A DNA stretch of 64,000 bases from Eriocheir sinensis (taxonomy: Eukaryota > Arthropoda > Malacostraca > Decapoda > Varunidae): assembly GCF_024679095.1 (NCBI RefSeq), contig NC_066518.1, positions 9,308,583-9,372,582 of the forward strand, read 5' to 3'. Both the position numbers and the translations under genes were made by a program. The notes beneath the pieces were generated by a model. It worked only from the letters and a program-made list of their open reading frames with translations. It was not told the origin of the DNA and did no database searches. Shown here piece by piece: positions 10,759 to 25,799 of this stretch; the first letter of the stretch is position 1; every line of letters starts with the position of its first letter.

Positions 10759-10818
<60 letters not shown>
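10758..10818 (+). repeat. TG microsatellite
   Basis: TG array with a TTTG break near each end. Confidence 0.95.
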
Positions 10819-10821
<3 letters not shown>

Positions 10822-11640
10822 GCTTTCTAAGTAGTGAATAAGAGCTCCTTGGTGGCCTGTCGTAAAGCGAAGCCATTGAACCAGATTTTACGGCGTCGAG
10901 AGGATGGTGAATAATGCAAAGAATTTTTCCATCGTATCCGACGACTGCCTTTGTGTGTGTGCGAGTCACCAAGGAACTGATCACATGCTGGACTCGTGGT
11001 CGCCAAAAAATCGGTCTCTGGGTACTGAGTTTTTTTTGTGTGTCCTGTTTTTCGATCTTATTCAATTGTTCTCATATTTGTCCCTATATGCAGTACCGTA
11101 CTTACAAATTATCTGCCATATATTTCTATCCAGTCGTGTATATATGTGTCTTACTTCATGTCTACCGTTAAAACTAGACAAAAAAAATGTAAAAATACTC
11201 TTATATTAATTTTCTACCGCAATCTAAAGCCGCACCCTCTGAAAATAATGTCCTTTTCACCTACGTACTCTTGCGCGAGGTAACATTTCAAACACATCGA
11301 TACCTTCTTGCATAAAGTGAAATAACAATCATTTACAAATCTCGGAAATAGTTAATCAATATGGGAGGTCTGGAGTGAATCCTGATAGCGTAGTTGCCAG
11401 GATCATATTGTTTTTTTTCCCGCGATGTTCAAAAGGAATTCTCAAGTACCATTACGAGCCTGCATGCGGGAGTGCGTGCAGTGAAAGAGGCGGCACTTCC
11501 TGCTTTCCCAAAGGACTAATTTAATATGATTGCGTTAATTTATGGATGTATTTAAAGCTTTTGTAGTCAGCTTTTATAGTCCGTTTGTGTATTTTTTGCT
11601 TCCGTCTTTGTGTCATGTTTCTTTAACTGCTCATGTGTTT
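10819..11640. other. Unique sequence island, no gene seen
   Basis: From 10,850 to 11,030 the sequence is non-repetitive and balanced in composition. A minus-strand frame runs through it (residue string KAVVGYDGKILCIIHHPLDA). I do not recognise it, and the frame continues straight into the TG array, which argues against a protein. The rest is AT-rich with frequent stops. Confidence 0.35.
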
Positions 11641-11671
11641 ATAATGTCTATCTGTCTGTCTATCTGTCTGT

Positions 11672-11749
<78 letters not shown>
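11641..11749 (+). repeat. TGTC run followed by CA array
   Basis: CTGTCTATCTGTCTGTC text gives way to an uninterrupted CA array of about 75 bases. Confidence 0.95.
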
Positions 11750-11750
<1 letters not shown>

Positions 11751-12080
11751 AATATTTTATCAACTATGGATTTTTCTCATTTAAACATAAGTCTGCAGTA
11801 ACATGAGGTTGCGCCACGTTGAAACATCAGTCAGTCATCAGTCAAGCGAACATTCGGTCAATATACCTGTCAAGCAATCCGTTAATAAATTCATTCTTAC
11901 AAAAATCAATCACTTATTTGGTCCATCAGTCTTTCGATCAACATGCAATCAATAACTAGATGCCAAGGGAACAGAGGTCGGAGGGTATTAAGACACTCTT
12001 CTTTCCAAATTGACCTCTTCCCTGGAGACTTCTTTTTTTCTTTCGAGGGAACAGCGTTTGGCGGGTATTTTATTTTTACA
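11750..12080. other. Unique sequence, nothing specific
   Basis: Non-repetitive, AT-leaning, with stops in all frames. Short CAGTCA/AATCA words recur at 11,828-11,950 without a clear period. Confidence 0.35.
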
Positions 12081-12125
12081 TTTTTTTGTTGTTGCCCTTG
12101 AGCTGCTTCCTATGCTGTAAAAAAA
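12081..12125 (-). mobile_element. Family B dispersed element, minus orientation
   Basis: The reverse complement reads TTACAGCATAGGAAGCAGCTC then AAGGGCAACAAC and an A-run, matching the family B core (ACAG.AAAGGAAACAGCTCAAGG) seen at 22,811 and 57,878. This shows the family inserts in both orientations. Confidence 0.6.
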
Positions 12126-12383
12126 GTGTAAGGTGCTGTTCAAATTTGTTATCTCACTGACTTATTGAGACGACTAAGTTACGTTAATGGGGTTGTTCTT
12201 CTTACCGTATGGCCATTCAGGTGATATCCAGAGCCTTCTTTTCCATGTTTTATTACGCTAATGATCTTGATGGCGAAGAAAGTTGCATGACACGTACAAG
12301 TCTGCATGTTCATCCTCTTTTTCTTTATTAGTTTACACGTATATACTTGTTTTTTTGGGGTGTGACTGTTTATTTTATTTTAT

Positions 12384-12385
12384 TT

Positions 12386-12433
<48 letters not shown>

Positions 12434-12475
12434 TTATTTATTTATTTATTATTATTATTTTTTTTTTTTTGTGTG
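12384..12475 (+). repeat. CTTT array then TTTA/ATT repeats
   Basis: A CTTT tetranucleotide array (12,384-12,434) followed by TTTA and ATT units and a T-run. Confidence 0.92.
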
Positions 12476-12555
12476 TGTATAGATGTTTGCCAGTATGTTT
12501 GTGTCTGCCCGTCGCTTTTTCCTCCGGCCTGTTTTATTTTGTCTCCCCTACCCCC

Positions 12556-12558
<3 letters not shown>

Positions 12559-12649
<91 letters not shown>
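12559..12649 (+). repeat. TC microsatellite
   Basis: Uninterrupted TC array of about 88 bases in a pyrimidine-rich context. Confidence 0.97.
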
Positions 12650-12650
<1 letters not shown>

Positions 12651-12856
12651 CACCTTCAATTACCATAAATTTTCAACTAAACGCATTCCGACTTGTTGGT
12701 GGGAGCGGCGTCAACTCTTCGGGTGGGAGGGAGAGAAGGAGGGACGGAGGGAAGGAGGGAGGGCGAGAAGGGTAGGAAGGAAAAGGAAAACGAGGGGAAC
12801 CTACACATATCTTGGTGGAAACTGTGGCTCCTATGTCATGTTATATTCTTTCTTGC

Positions 12857-12857
<1 letters not shown>
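12650..12857 (+). repeat. Short GGGA-rich purine interval
   Basis: Unique text is followed by GGGAGG/GGAAGG-rich purines (12,725-12,790). No gene. Confidence 0.5.
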
Positions 12858-12905
<48 letters not shown>

Positions 12906-12948
12906 ATGGGGTTGAATGATAGGACGTGTCGCAGAGTTCATTTGTTCT

Positions 12949-13011
<63 letters not shown>

Positions 13012-13033
13012 AAGGTTTGTGTGTGTGTGTGTT
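12858..13033 (+). repeat. Three TG arrays separated by unique text
   Basis: TG arrays lie at 12,858-12,901, 12,950-13,007 and 13,018-13,033, with a short non-repeat spacer between the first two. Confidence 0.95.
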
Positions 13034-13095
13034 TTTCGTCCGTGTTTAAGGCTTGTTTTTCTACCTTTTTATGTGTTTATAGTGTTTTTTACGCA

Positions 13096-13097
13096 TA

Positions 13098-13128
<31 letters not shown>

Positions 13129-13180
13129 TTGTCTGTCTTTGTGTCTGTCTTTGTGTCTGTCTCTGTCTGTCTGTCCACCT
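13096..13180 (+). repeat. TGTC tetranucleotide array
   Basis: CTGTCTGTC with TTTG interruptions; recent-looking and impure. Confidence 0.9.
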
Positions 13181-14988
<1,808 letters not shown>

Positions 14989-15053
<65 letters not shown>

Positions 15054-15825
15054 ATTTTCTTCATTTTTTCTCGTTTTCCTTTATTTTCCTTCTTTTTCTT
15101 CATTATTTCTTGTTCTTTTTGTTTTTGTTCTTGTTCTTGTTCTTGTTCTTCATTTTTTTTTCTTTTTCTTTTTCTTCTTCTTCTTCTTCTTCTTCTTCTT
15201 CTTCTTCTTCTTCTTCTTCTTCTTCTTCTTCTTCTTCTTCTTCTTCTTCTTTTTCTTCTTCTTCTTCTCCCTCCTTTCTTCATCCTCTCCTCCTCCTCCT
15301 CCTCCTTTTTCCTCCAACACCCTTCTCTACTTCGTCTCCTTCATCATCACCTTTCTTTTCCCCACCTTGCTTTTTATTTTTTATTTACCTGAACTCCTCG
15401 TTGACTCACCTGGCGCCCGTCTCTGCCTCGTCTGGCGTCCCTCGTAACCTGGTTTTGGAGTTCCTCTTTTCTACCCTCGTCGCCTGACTTGCTCTACTCC
15501 GTCAGGCGTCTCTTCTTCACTCTTCGCCTCTCCTGTTTCCTTTGTTGACTCCTCCGGCCTCTTAAATTGGCTGCTCCTTTTTCGCCTACTTTTTATTTTT
15601 TGCGTCTGGTCCTTGTTCATGCTCTTGTTGATGTTCTTGTTCTTGTTTTTTTTAGTGTTGTTGTTGTTGTTGTTATTGTTCTTCTTCTTCTATTTCTTCT
15701 TTTTCTTGTTCTTGTTCTTCTTGTTCTTGTTCTTCTTCTATTTCTTCTTTTTCTTGTTCTTCTTGTTCTTCCTCTTTTTCTTTTTCTTCTTCTTCTTCTT
15801 CTTCTTCTTCTTCTTCTTCTTCTTC
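14989..15825 (+). repeat. TC, TTC and TTG microsatellite cluster
   Basis: A TC array (about 14,993-15,050), GTTCTT repeats (15,118-15,150), a long TTC array (about 15,170-15,250), TTG repeats (15,655-15,680) and a second TTC array (about 15,783-15,823). All are read as Leu/Ser/Phe runs in three frames and are not coding. Confidence 0.93.
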
Positions 15826-18235
<2,410 letters not shown>

Positions 18236-18530
18236 CTCCTTTTCCTTTCTCTTTCTTCTCTTCTCTTTCCTGGTCCGTTCTTTTCCCTTTCCTTTCCTCT
18301 TCTTCCTTTTCCTTTTCCTTTCCTTCCCATCATCTGTTCTCTTTCTTCTCTTCTCTTTCCTGGTCCGTTCTTTTCCCTTTCCTCTTCTTCCTTTTCCTTT
18401 TCCTTTCTTTCCCATCATCTGTTCTCTTTCTTCTCTTCTCTTCCCTGGTCCGTTCTTTTCCCTTTCCTTTCCTTTTCGTCCTTTTCCTTTTCCTTCCCTT
18501 CCCATCATCTGCTTTCTTCCCTCTCTTCTC
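18236..18530 (+). repeat. Pyrimidine tandem repeat, unit about 85-90 bp
   Basis: The phrase CTTTCCTGGTCCGTTCTTTT recurs at about 18,265, 18,354 and (as CTTCCCTGGTCC) 18,439. Each copy ends with a CCCATCATCTG block. Three to four units. Confidence 0.88.
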
Positions 18531-18690
18531 TTTCCTTCGTCTGTTATTTCTTCTTTCTCTTCTCTGCTCTTTTGCTTTCCTTTCTTTCTCTTTATGTTCC
18601 TTTCCTCTCCTTTCCTTTCCTCTAATTTCCTTTCCTTCCTCATTTTTGACCTACCTACCTACCTACCAACCCATCTACCTACCTCAAAAC

Positions 18691-18691
<1 letters not shown>

Positions 18692-18732
<41 letters not shown>
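18692..18732 (+). repeat. CTAC run and CA microsatellite
   Basis: CTACCTAC words precede an uninterrupted CA array. Confidence 0.92.
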
Positions 18733-18734
<2 letters not shown>

Positions 18735-19329
18735 CCCTACCTACTGACCTCTCTCCCACTATCGCCCCCTCTCAACTTACATCCTCTCCCTTCCTTACTT
18801 CCCCCCTTCGCCTCCGCTCGCCTCCCTTCCCTTCCCTTCTTGTATTAGGCATTAGTCGGATGGCCGCCATATATTAAGGGGCGGTGTTACGTCGCCACTA
18901 ATGTACTGGGCCGGGTAGTATATCGTTTATTCTGCAATGGAGTGTGTCGGGATGGCTTCAATTTCACATTTTTCACCACGCGCCCCCCTCGGAAGTAGTA
19001 TGTCAGAGAAGAGGAGGAGGAGGAGGAGGTGGTTGTTGTTGGTGGTGGTGGGGGCGGTGGTGGTGATGGTTGGGAAGGTAGGGGAGGTGGAGGAGGAAGA
19101 AAAAGAACAAGGAGAAATATAATAAAAAGAGGAAGTAGAAGAGGAACAGGAAGAAGTAAAAGAAGAGCAACAACAACAACAACAACAACAACAACAGCAA
19201 TGTGGTGGAGAAGGGCAACAGAAAAAAATGGAAAAATAGACCGGAAAAAAAGAAGTAGATGATGTTGAGGATGAGGGAAAAAAAAAAGAGCATATGTTAG
19301 CTCGGGGAGTCGTTGGGCGCCTTGGAAGA
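18733..19329. other. Unique interval with GGA/TGG and CAA runs
   Basis: 18,845-18,995 is unique sequence. GGA and GGT triplets fill 19,010-19,100, and a CAA run lies at 19,168-19,195. Frames are triplet artefacts. Confidence 0.4.
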
Positions 19330-19870
19330 TGGGAATGGGGATAAGAATAAATAAATAGATGAGTGAATGAAGGAAGAAGGGAAGGTAGGGAGGAAGGGAG
19401 AGACGGATGGAGAGAGGAAGGAAAGAAGGAAAGGAGGAAGGAAAGAAGGAATAAAGGAAGGAAGGGAGGGAAGGGAGGTAGGGGAGAGGTATGTAAGGGA
19501 TGGAAGTAGAAGAAATGTGTCGATAAAACTATGACTTGAAAGGAAGAGAAGAGAAGAGAAGAGAAGAGTAGAGTAGAGAAGAGTAGAGAAGAGAGAAAAG
19601 AGAGAAAAAAAGAGAAAAGAAAAGAAAAGAGAAAGAAGAAGAAAGAAAGAAAGAAAGAAAAGAAAGAGAGGAGAGAGAGAGAGAAATATGTAGATAGCAG
19701 TATTATCTCATTCCCTGCAGACGAATTTGTGTTGGAAACGCGGAATATTGGGAAGCCTGGGGGGAGGGGGAGGGGGGGAAGGAGGGAGAGGGAGGGAGAG
19801 GAAGAGAGAAGGTGAGGGAGGGAGGGAAGAAGGGGGGGATAGAGAGGGGGGGGGGTGAGGGAGAGGTGAA
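19330..19870 (+). repeat. Purine-rich tract (GGAA, GAAAG, GAGGG)
   Basis: GAAGG, AGAGAAG and GAAAG repeats are followed by GGGAGG-rich sequence (19,755-19,868), with a short normal stretch at 19,690-19,750. No gene. Confidence 0.75.
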
Positions 19871-19942
19871 GTGTCTCCCTCGAGTGTTGGTCTCACGCTA
19901 CAGGGACTTTCTTACTTTCCTCCCTTACTCTAGCCCCCCACC

Positions 19943-19944
<2 letters not shown>

Positions 19945-20037
<93 letters not shown>
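19945..20037 (+). repeat. TC microsatellite
   Basis: TC array with a TTT break near its end; it follows a purine-to-pyrimidine strand switch. Confidence 0.96.
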
Positions 20038-20039
<2 letters not shown>

Positions 20040-20159
20040 CTACTTCGATTCCTGTTTCTTCTCCCTTTTTACGTGATTTTGTTTATTCTCTCTCTTGTCT
20101 TACGTTTCTCCTTTCATTTTATCTAGTATGTATTCCTCCGTCATTTCTTAATTCATTTT

Positions 20160-20690
20160 TCTCACTTCGCATACCTTATAAACCCATTCCATTTCATATA
20201 TATTTCTCTCCGGCATTTCTTCACTTCTTTCCCCTTCTTCCCTTCACACACCATCTAAAACACTCATTTCATCTACTTATTCCTCCGTCATTCCTTCACT
20301 CCTTTTCCCTTCTCTTCATCACTTCACATATCTTCTGAATTCTTTCATTTCATCTATATTTCTCTTCATCATTTCTCCACGTCTTTTCCCTTCCCTTCCT
20401 CACTTCACATACCGTCTAAAACACCCATTTCATCACTATATTCCTCTTTTTCCTTTCCCTTCCCCACTAAAACTACTCCATTTCATCTGTATTTCTCTCA
20501 ATCTTTCCGCCACTTCTTTTCCCTTCCCTCCCTCACTTCACATACCGTCTAAAACACCCATTTCATCACTATATTCCTCTTTTTCCCTTCCCTTCCCCAC
20601 TAAAACTCCTCCACCTCATCTGTATTTCTCTCCACCATTCCTCCACTCCTTTTCCCTTCCCTTTTCTCACCGTCTCCCTCGCCTCAACAA
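20160..20690 (+). repeat. Pyrimidine tandem repeat with about 80-bp base unit and 133-bp derived unit
   Basis: CACTTC-CATA-TCTAAAAC-type units start near 20,162, 20,243, 20,322, 20,401 and 20,534. The last two share a near-identical stretch beginning CACTTCACATACCGTCTAAA at a spacing of 133. The array appears to have grown from about 80 to 133 bases by incorporating an extra segment. Confidence 0.8.
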
Positions 20691-21423
20691 CACAGGCCGA
20701 GAAGCAGGTGTCCAATGCTACTTCCAACCCACCAGAGACGCGGGTAGCTCGGCCCTCACACACGTATCCGCTAATGTTTGTTTGTGCCGAGGTCAGGAGG
20801 CGGGGAGTCCGGTCCTGTGGGGTCGAGGGATGGTTGTGTTGTGTGGTGGCGGTGGCGTGGGTGGTGATGGTGGTGGTGGTGGTAGTGATGGTGATAGGTG
20901 TGGATGAGGAAAGGAGGCAGTGATGTGAGGGTGTATGTCTGTGTGTATGTATGTATGTATGTATGTCTGTATGAGTATGGAACTAACTAAAATGAGCCAG
21001 CCAGAGTGAGTGAGGTCGAGAACGTTGGGAAATGTAGGTGTAGCGAATTATTTATAAGTTTATACATATTTTTCTTTTCTTCGTATATTTTCTTATTTCT
21101 TTCCTGTTTCCCTTATATTTACTTTCTCTAATTCTTACTATATACCTTTTTCCTTTCTTTCTCTTTGTTTCCTTTCGTCTGTCTTTTTCCTTATCTCATT
21201 CATTCTTTCTTTCATTCTTTCGTAATACAATGGAAATGGCAGTGACGTAATACAGTGACAAATATTAAATCCTGCGCAGCTCATTAAAATATTCCCGGTT
21301 GTGCGCATGCTGGCAGTGGCGGTGGTGATAGCAGAACAACGAGACATATCAAAACATAGTATCACAGCATAACACAGCATAACCTAACACAGCATTACGT
21401 AGGGTAGCTAGTGTATTTTGTAG
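20691..21423. other. Mixed sequence; GGT and GTAT runs
   Basis: GC-rich unique text (20,695-20,830), GGT repeats (20,845-20,895) and a GTAT run (about 20,944-20,966), then AT-rich unique sequence. No gene is supported. Confidence 0.4.
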
Positions 21424-21752
21424 TGCTAGGTTAGGTTAAGTGAGGTCAGCGCAATAGGATAATTTCACCAGCTTCATCACAGGCGCCATATTGCTACGAA
21501 AAGAGCCGCGCGAAATTCAAATAGATTCTGGTACAGTAGATATATGTATTTTTTGCTCTAGCTACTTCTTCGAGATTCTGACGATATCTAAAGCACAAAA
21601 AAACACTATTGTATTAGTATCAATTAGAATTTACACGGCTCTTTTGGTAGCAACATGGCCCCTTTGATGAAGCTGGCCTAAGTCTCCTATTCTATGGCTC
21701 TGGGTTAGGTTAGGTTAGGTTAGGTTATGTGAGGTTAGGTTACAGCGTAGGA
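21424..21752 (+). repeat. Interstitial TTAGG telomere-like repeats flanking an inserted element
   Basis: TTAGG units occur at 21,424-21,446 and again at 21,702-21,752, in the same orientation. The arthropod telomere word is TTAGG. The two flanks look like one short interstitial tract split by the 237-bp element at 21,454-21,690. Confidence 0.8.
21454..21690. mobile_element. 237-bp element with about 57-bp terminal inverted repeats
   Basis: The left arm contains CCAGCTTCATCACAGGCGCC and, further in, AAAAGAGCCG. The reverse complement of the right arm contains CCAGCTTCATCAAAGGGGCC and AAAAGAGCCG in the same order and spacing, extending over about 57 bases. The element is bounded by TA at both ends (ATAGGA...TCCTAT), compatible with a TA target duplication as in Tc1/mariner-type MITEs. 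The central 120 bases are AT-rich with no open frame. It is a non-autonomous or foldback DNA element. Confidence 0.85.
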
Positions 21753-21794
21753 TAGCGTAGCGTAGTATAGCATAACACAGCGTAAAGTAGGATA

Positions 21795-22420
21795 GCTTCG
21801 TGTGTTGTGTTGTGTTGTGCTGTGTTGTGGTGTGGTGTGTTTTGGTGTGGTGTGGTGTTGTGTTATGTGTTCTGTTGCGTTGTGTGTTTTACCGTCTTGT
21901 CGAGTTGTTCCAGTGTTGTGTTGTGGTTTGCTAGTTTTGTGTTTCGGGCAAAAGCCATGTGTTGTGCTGTGTTGTTGTGGGGTGCTGTTGTGTTCTCGTG
22001 TCGCCGTGCCGTGTTGTTTTCCATTGTTGTGTTGCGGCGTGCTAATTGCTTGTGTGTTGTGTTCTGTTGTGTCGTGTTGTGTTGTCTGTTGTGTTGTTGT
22101 GTTGTTGTGTTGTCCAGTCGTAATATGCTCCAGTGTTGTGTTGCGGCTTGCTAATTGCTTGTGTGTTGTATTCTGTTGTGTCGTGTTGTGTTGTGTTGTG
22201 CTGTGTTATTGTGTTGTGTTGTTGTGTTGTCGTGTCGCCGTACCGTGTTGTGTTCTAGTGTTGTGTTGCTTGTGTGTTGTGTTCTGTTGTGTCGTGTTGT
22301 GTTGTGTTTTTGTGTTGTTTTGTTGTCGTGTCGTCCGGTCGTGATGTTCTCCAGTGTTGTGTTGCGGCTTGCTAATTGCGTGTTTCGGGCAAAAGCTGTG
22401 TGTTTTACTGTTCCGCGGAA
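21795..22420 (+). repeat. GTGTT pentanucleotide array with higher-order structure
   Basis: GTGTT/GTGCT units are interspersed with longer phrases. CCAGTGTTGTGTTGCGGC with CTTGCTAATTGC appears near 22,130 and 22,352, and GTTTCGGGCAAAAGC at about 21,940 and 22,381. The longer phrases show that 200-440-base blocks were copied, not only the pentamer. Cys/Val-rich frames are artefacts. Confidence 0.88.
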
Positions 22421-22544
22421 ATCAGAACTTCCTGGTCGTGTCGTGCGTGAAAACGGTCGTAAGACGGACGCGGCGCCGCCAAAGTGTGTCTGATGGTCGA
22501 GAAGGATTAGTAGCATGCCTTTGTTTTGCTCTTATTCTTTTTTT

Positions 22545-22810
22545 CATCTTATTTATAGCCTTTAATTTATGTGTCAGCTTCGTATTGATTTCCAGGCTCT
22601 ATTCAAATTTGTGTTACTTATATATATTTTCTTTTTTAATTTATTTCATAGCCTTTAACTTATGCTTCAGCTTCGTGTTGATTTCCAGGCTGTATTGAAA
22701 TTTGTGCTCCTTATATTTATTTTTTCTTGTTTTTTCTTTATTTTATCGCCTTTAATTTATCCTTCAGCTTCATGTTTTTTTGATTTCCATGCTCTGTTAA
22801 TTTGTTTTCC
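22545..22810 (+). repeat. Tandem repeat, unit about 100 bp, three copies
   Basis: Each unit has GCCTTTAATTTATG-like text, then CAGCTTCGT-TTGATTTCCA and GGCTCTATT. Units start near 22,558, 22,651 and 22,749. The third is more diverged and runs into a family B element. Confidence 0.85.
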
Positions 22811-22895
22811 TTATTTTTCTTGCAGTAGAGGAAACAGCTCAAGGCCTAAAACAGAAAGAAAATGAAAACAAAAAAGCCCGCTCATCATTCCCGTA
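22811..22895 (+). mobile_element. Family B dispersed element
   Basis: A T-rich lead is followed by GCAGTAGAGGAAACAGCTCA, AGGCCTAAAAC, an A-rich body and a terminal AAAAAAGCCCGCTC. It shows the full order (T-run, ACAG core, A-rich body, GCCCGCT tail) also found at 57,878. Confidence 0.68.
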
Positions 22896-23445
22896 AAAGC
22901 AAATAGAAATGAGTTGCCAATTCAGATCAATTCTATATTTTTAGTGAGAAAATTGACTGAACTTAAAAATGCATGATTAAAAAATTCTTTGTTTCCTTTT
23001 CGCCATCTCGATTTTATTTTTTATTTTACATTGAGTTTCGTATTGTGTATTTTTTGTTGTTGTCTTCATTGAGTCCTTACTGAGCTTTTTGTTTCCTTTT
23101 TTAACATCTCGATTTTTTTTTTTACATTGAGTTTCATATTGATTCACTGGCCTTTAGTTTTTGTTGTTGTTGTTGTTGTCCTTCTTGAGCTTCATTGATG
23201 GTCATTTTCCTAAAGTCACAGAGGGTTGCAAAGGGGGTGCGGGGAAGAGGTCTTTGTTTCGGTCTTACTTTCTTTCTTTCTTTGTGTTTTCAGCTCGACG
23301 TTGTTTCACGGTTACTTTGTTGACCTAATCTCATTTCCGGAACGAGTTCACGCCATTTAGCTGAACGTAGAAGAATGGCGGAATTCTTTTGATGTGGTGT
23401 TTTTTTTTGTGTCTATTTTTCACCTCTTTTGACTCTTCTTCTTCT
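22896..23445. other. Unique AT-rich sequence with a partial internal repeat
   Basis: CATCTCGATTTT...TTTTACATTGAGTTTC occurs at about 23,004 and 23,105, and TTG runs near 23,160. No gene. Confidence 0.45.
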
Positions 23446-23447
23446 TC

Positions 23448-23509
<62 letters not shown>

Positions 23510-23536
23510 TTTATTATCATTATTCCTATTATTACT

Positions 23537-23572
<36 letters not shown>

Positions 23573-23575
23573 GGG
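23446..23575 (+). repeat. ATT array followed by TTG array
   Basis: ATT triplets (about 23,450-23,535, interrupted at the end) pass into a TTG array to about 23,573. The Tyr/Ile/Cys/Val-run frames are artefacts. Confidence 0.95.
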
Positions 23576-24540
23576 ATGCGAAACCCAGAAGGAACAAAGA
23601 ACAATATAATACTTTTGTTTTCATTTTTACTCTTCACTTTGATACCTGTCCAGAAGTGTTGCTATTTAATCCACATCACGTGTTCGTTAAATTCATTGTT
23701 CTTTGTTGATGTAATTCTCTCTCTTTCCCCGTGATTTGTTTATACTGTGATCTCCTCTCTTTTTGTGCTCTTTCTTTTATTTCTAGATTAATTTGGTGGG
23801 TAACTGTTCATGTTTGCTTGTGCTTTTAACATTCCGTCAACATTTATATTTTTTTCCGTCATTACAAATACTTTTTTATTTTATTTTATCTCTTTCCTGC
23901 GTTTATACTTTTCTTTGCTACATTTTTTTATGGTTTCACTCCTTTTTAATATCGACAAAACCACAATTATTATTTTATGTTTTGCCTATCGTAGTTTGAA
24001 TAATTTGAATTGCTTTGGAATTATTGTCTTTCTCCTTCTTCTTTGTGCTTCTTTATCTCTGTTGTGTTATCTCTGTACCGTGAAGTATAGCAGATGTAAA
24101 CCCACTAATGTATCGCATCGCTTCAATGGACAAAACAGTGTAGTCCTCTTGCCTTGGGTGGTTCTCTCTTCCTTCCTCTCCTCCTTTACTCAGGTTTCCT
24201 TCGACTCTGCTGCTGTGTTTCTTGACATCGACGACTAAAACCTATAATTATTTCTTATTTTTTATGTCGTAACTTGATTCCTGATTTTCTCTACATTCCT
24301 TTCAGCTAAAACAACGGAGTCTTTTTTTTTTCTTTTTGCCTTGGCCTGCCTTGCCCTCACTCCCTGGATCCCTCCTCCTCGCCCTCCCAAACTATGTTCC
24401 TCTCTCTCCCATCCCAACACCCTCCCTCCCTCCCACTCTCTCCCTCCCTCCCAACATGACCCCGTCTTCTCCACCGACTAATTGCTGAGGTCTAGTATTA
24501 GTGAGCTCATAAGTTGGCCTCCTGCTATCAGTAAATAATT
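23576..24540. other. AT-rich unique sequence, no gene seen
   Basis: A + frame at 23,810-24,238 has mixed hydrophobic residues. It lacks a recognisable domain, and I could not delimit it with convincing splice signals. 24,340-24,460 is CTCC-rich. Confidence 0.4.
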
Positions 24541-25015
24541 GTTGTTGTGCTGGCAGTGGTGGTGGTGGTGGTGGTGGTAATGGTGGTGGTGGTGGTGGTG
24601 ATGGGAGGTTATGTGTTGGTGGTGGTTGCGGTGGTCGAGGATAATATGATGGTGGCGATGGGTGTGCTGGTGGTGGTGGTGGTGGTGATGGAGGTGGTGG
24701 TGGTGGTGGGTTGTAATGATATGGATGGAATGGTGGTGGTGTAGATGCTGTTGCTGCTGTTGTTGGTGTTGTTGTTGGTGGTGATGTTGTTGTTGTTGGT
24801 GTTGTTATTGGTGGTGATGGTTGGGCTATAATGGTATGTATGGAGTAGAAATAATGATGAAGTTGGTACTGGTGGTGTGGTGGTGGTGATGGTGGTGATG
24901 ATGGTTGTGGTGTTGGTGGCGTGAGGGAAGGTAGTGGCGTTGTTGTTGTTACTGTTGTTGTTGTAGGTGGTGAGGGTGGTGGAGGTGGTGGTGGTGGTGG
25001 TGGTAGTGGTGACTC
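24541..25015 (+). repeat. Degenerate GGT/TGG triplet array
   Basis: GGT and GTT triplets with GAT interruptions over nearly 475 bases. ATAATG(G)TATGTATGGA-like spacers near 24,705 and 24,830 suggest a longer unit of about 115-120 bases. Confidence 0.9.
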
Positions 25016-25079
25016 AAGTAGTTAAAAGAAAATTACACCTCTCGAACTCTCCCTAGCCTCACCTCTTCTTAATTAATGG

Positions 25080-25645
25080 ACCCCCCTCCTCCCCCCACTC
25101 CCCCTCTCCTCCTCTCCTGCTCCACCTTCCTCCCTTCCTTACTTTCCCATCTCCCTCCCTTCCTCCCCTAGCTTTCAACCCTTCTCCTCCTCCTTCCTCC
25201 CTTCCTTATTTCCCTTCCTTCCACTCCCCCGCCCCCCTCCGTTTTCCTTCACTTCTTCCTCCCTTCCTTCCTTCCCCATCTCCCTCCCTTCCTCCCCTAG
25301 CTTTCAACCCTTCTCCTCCTCCTTCCTCCCTTCCTTATGTCCCTTCCTTCCTCTCCCCCCCCCTCCCTTCTTCACTTCTTCCTCCCTTCCTTCCTTCCTC
25401 ATCTCCTTCCCTCCTCCTTCCTCCTTCCTTATTTCCTTCCTTCCTCCCCCCACCCCCTCCCTTCTCCTTCACTTCTTCCTCCCTTCCTTCCTTCCCCATC
25501 TCCTTCCCTTCCTCCCCAGACTTTCACCCTTTCTCCTCCTTCCTCCCTCCCTTATGTCCCTTCCTTCCTCTCCCCCCCCCTCCCTTCTGCCCTTCGTCCT
25601 CCCTTCCTGCCTTCCTCATCTCCCTCCCTTCCTCCCCTAGCGCTC
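25080..25645 (+). repeat. Pyrimidine tandem repeat, unit about 115-130 bp
   Basis: CTTCCTCCCCTAGCTTTCAACC (about 25,162 and 25,291) and diverged versions near 25,513 and 25,631 mark units rich in CCTTCC. Roughly five units. Confidence 0.85.
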
Positions 25646-25799
25646 ACCTTAATGATCGCCCACCTGGAGCCCCTTTGAGCACCTAACTTAATTAAGATCG
25701 TCCCCCCTCCTTCCCTCCCCGCCCCCCCCCCTCCCCATACACCTTAGCCCTTTAAATCCACCTTAGCTTAGATTAACAACCCTCTCCCGTAAACCCAAA
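25646..25799. other. Short unique/C-rich spacer
   Basis: Contains a C-run at 25,717-25,733. Nothing else is seen. Confidence 0.35.

Noticed and set aside
23389..23709. Tyr/Cys-run + frame
   Set aside because: Triplet artefact of ATT and TTG arrays.
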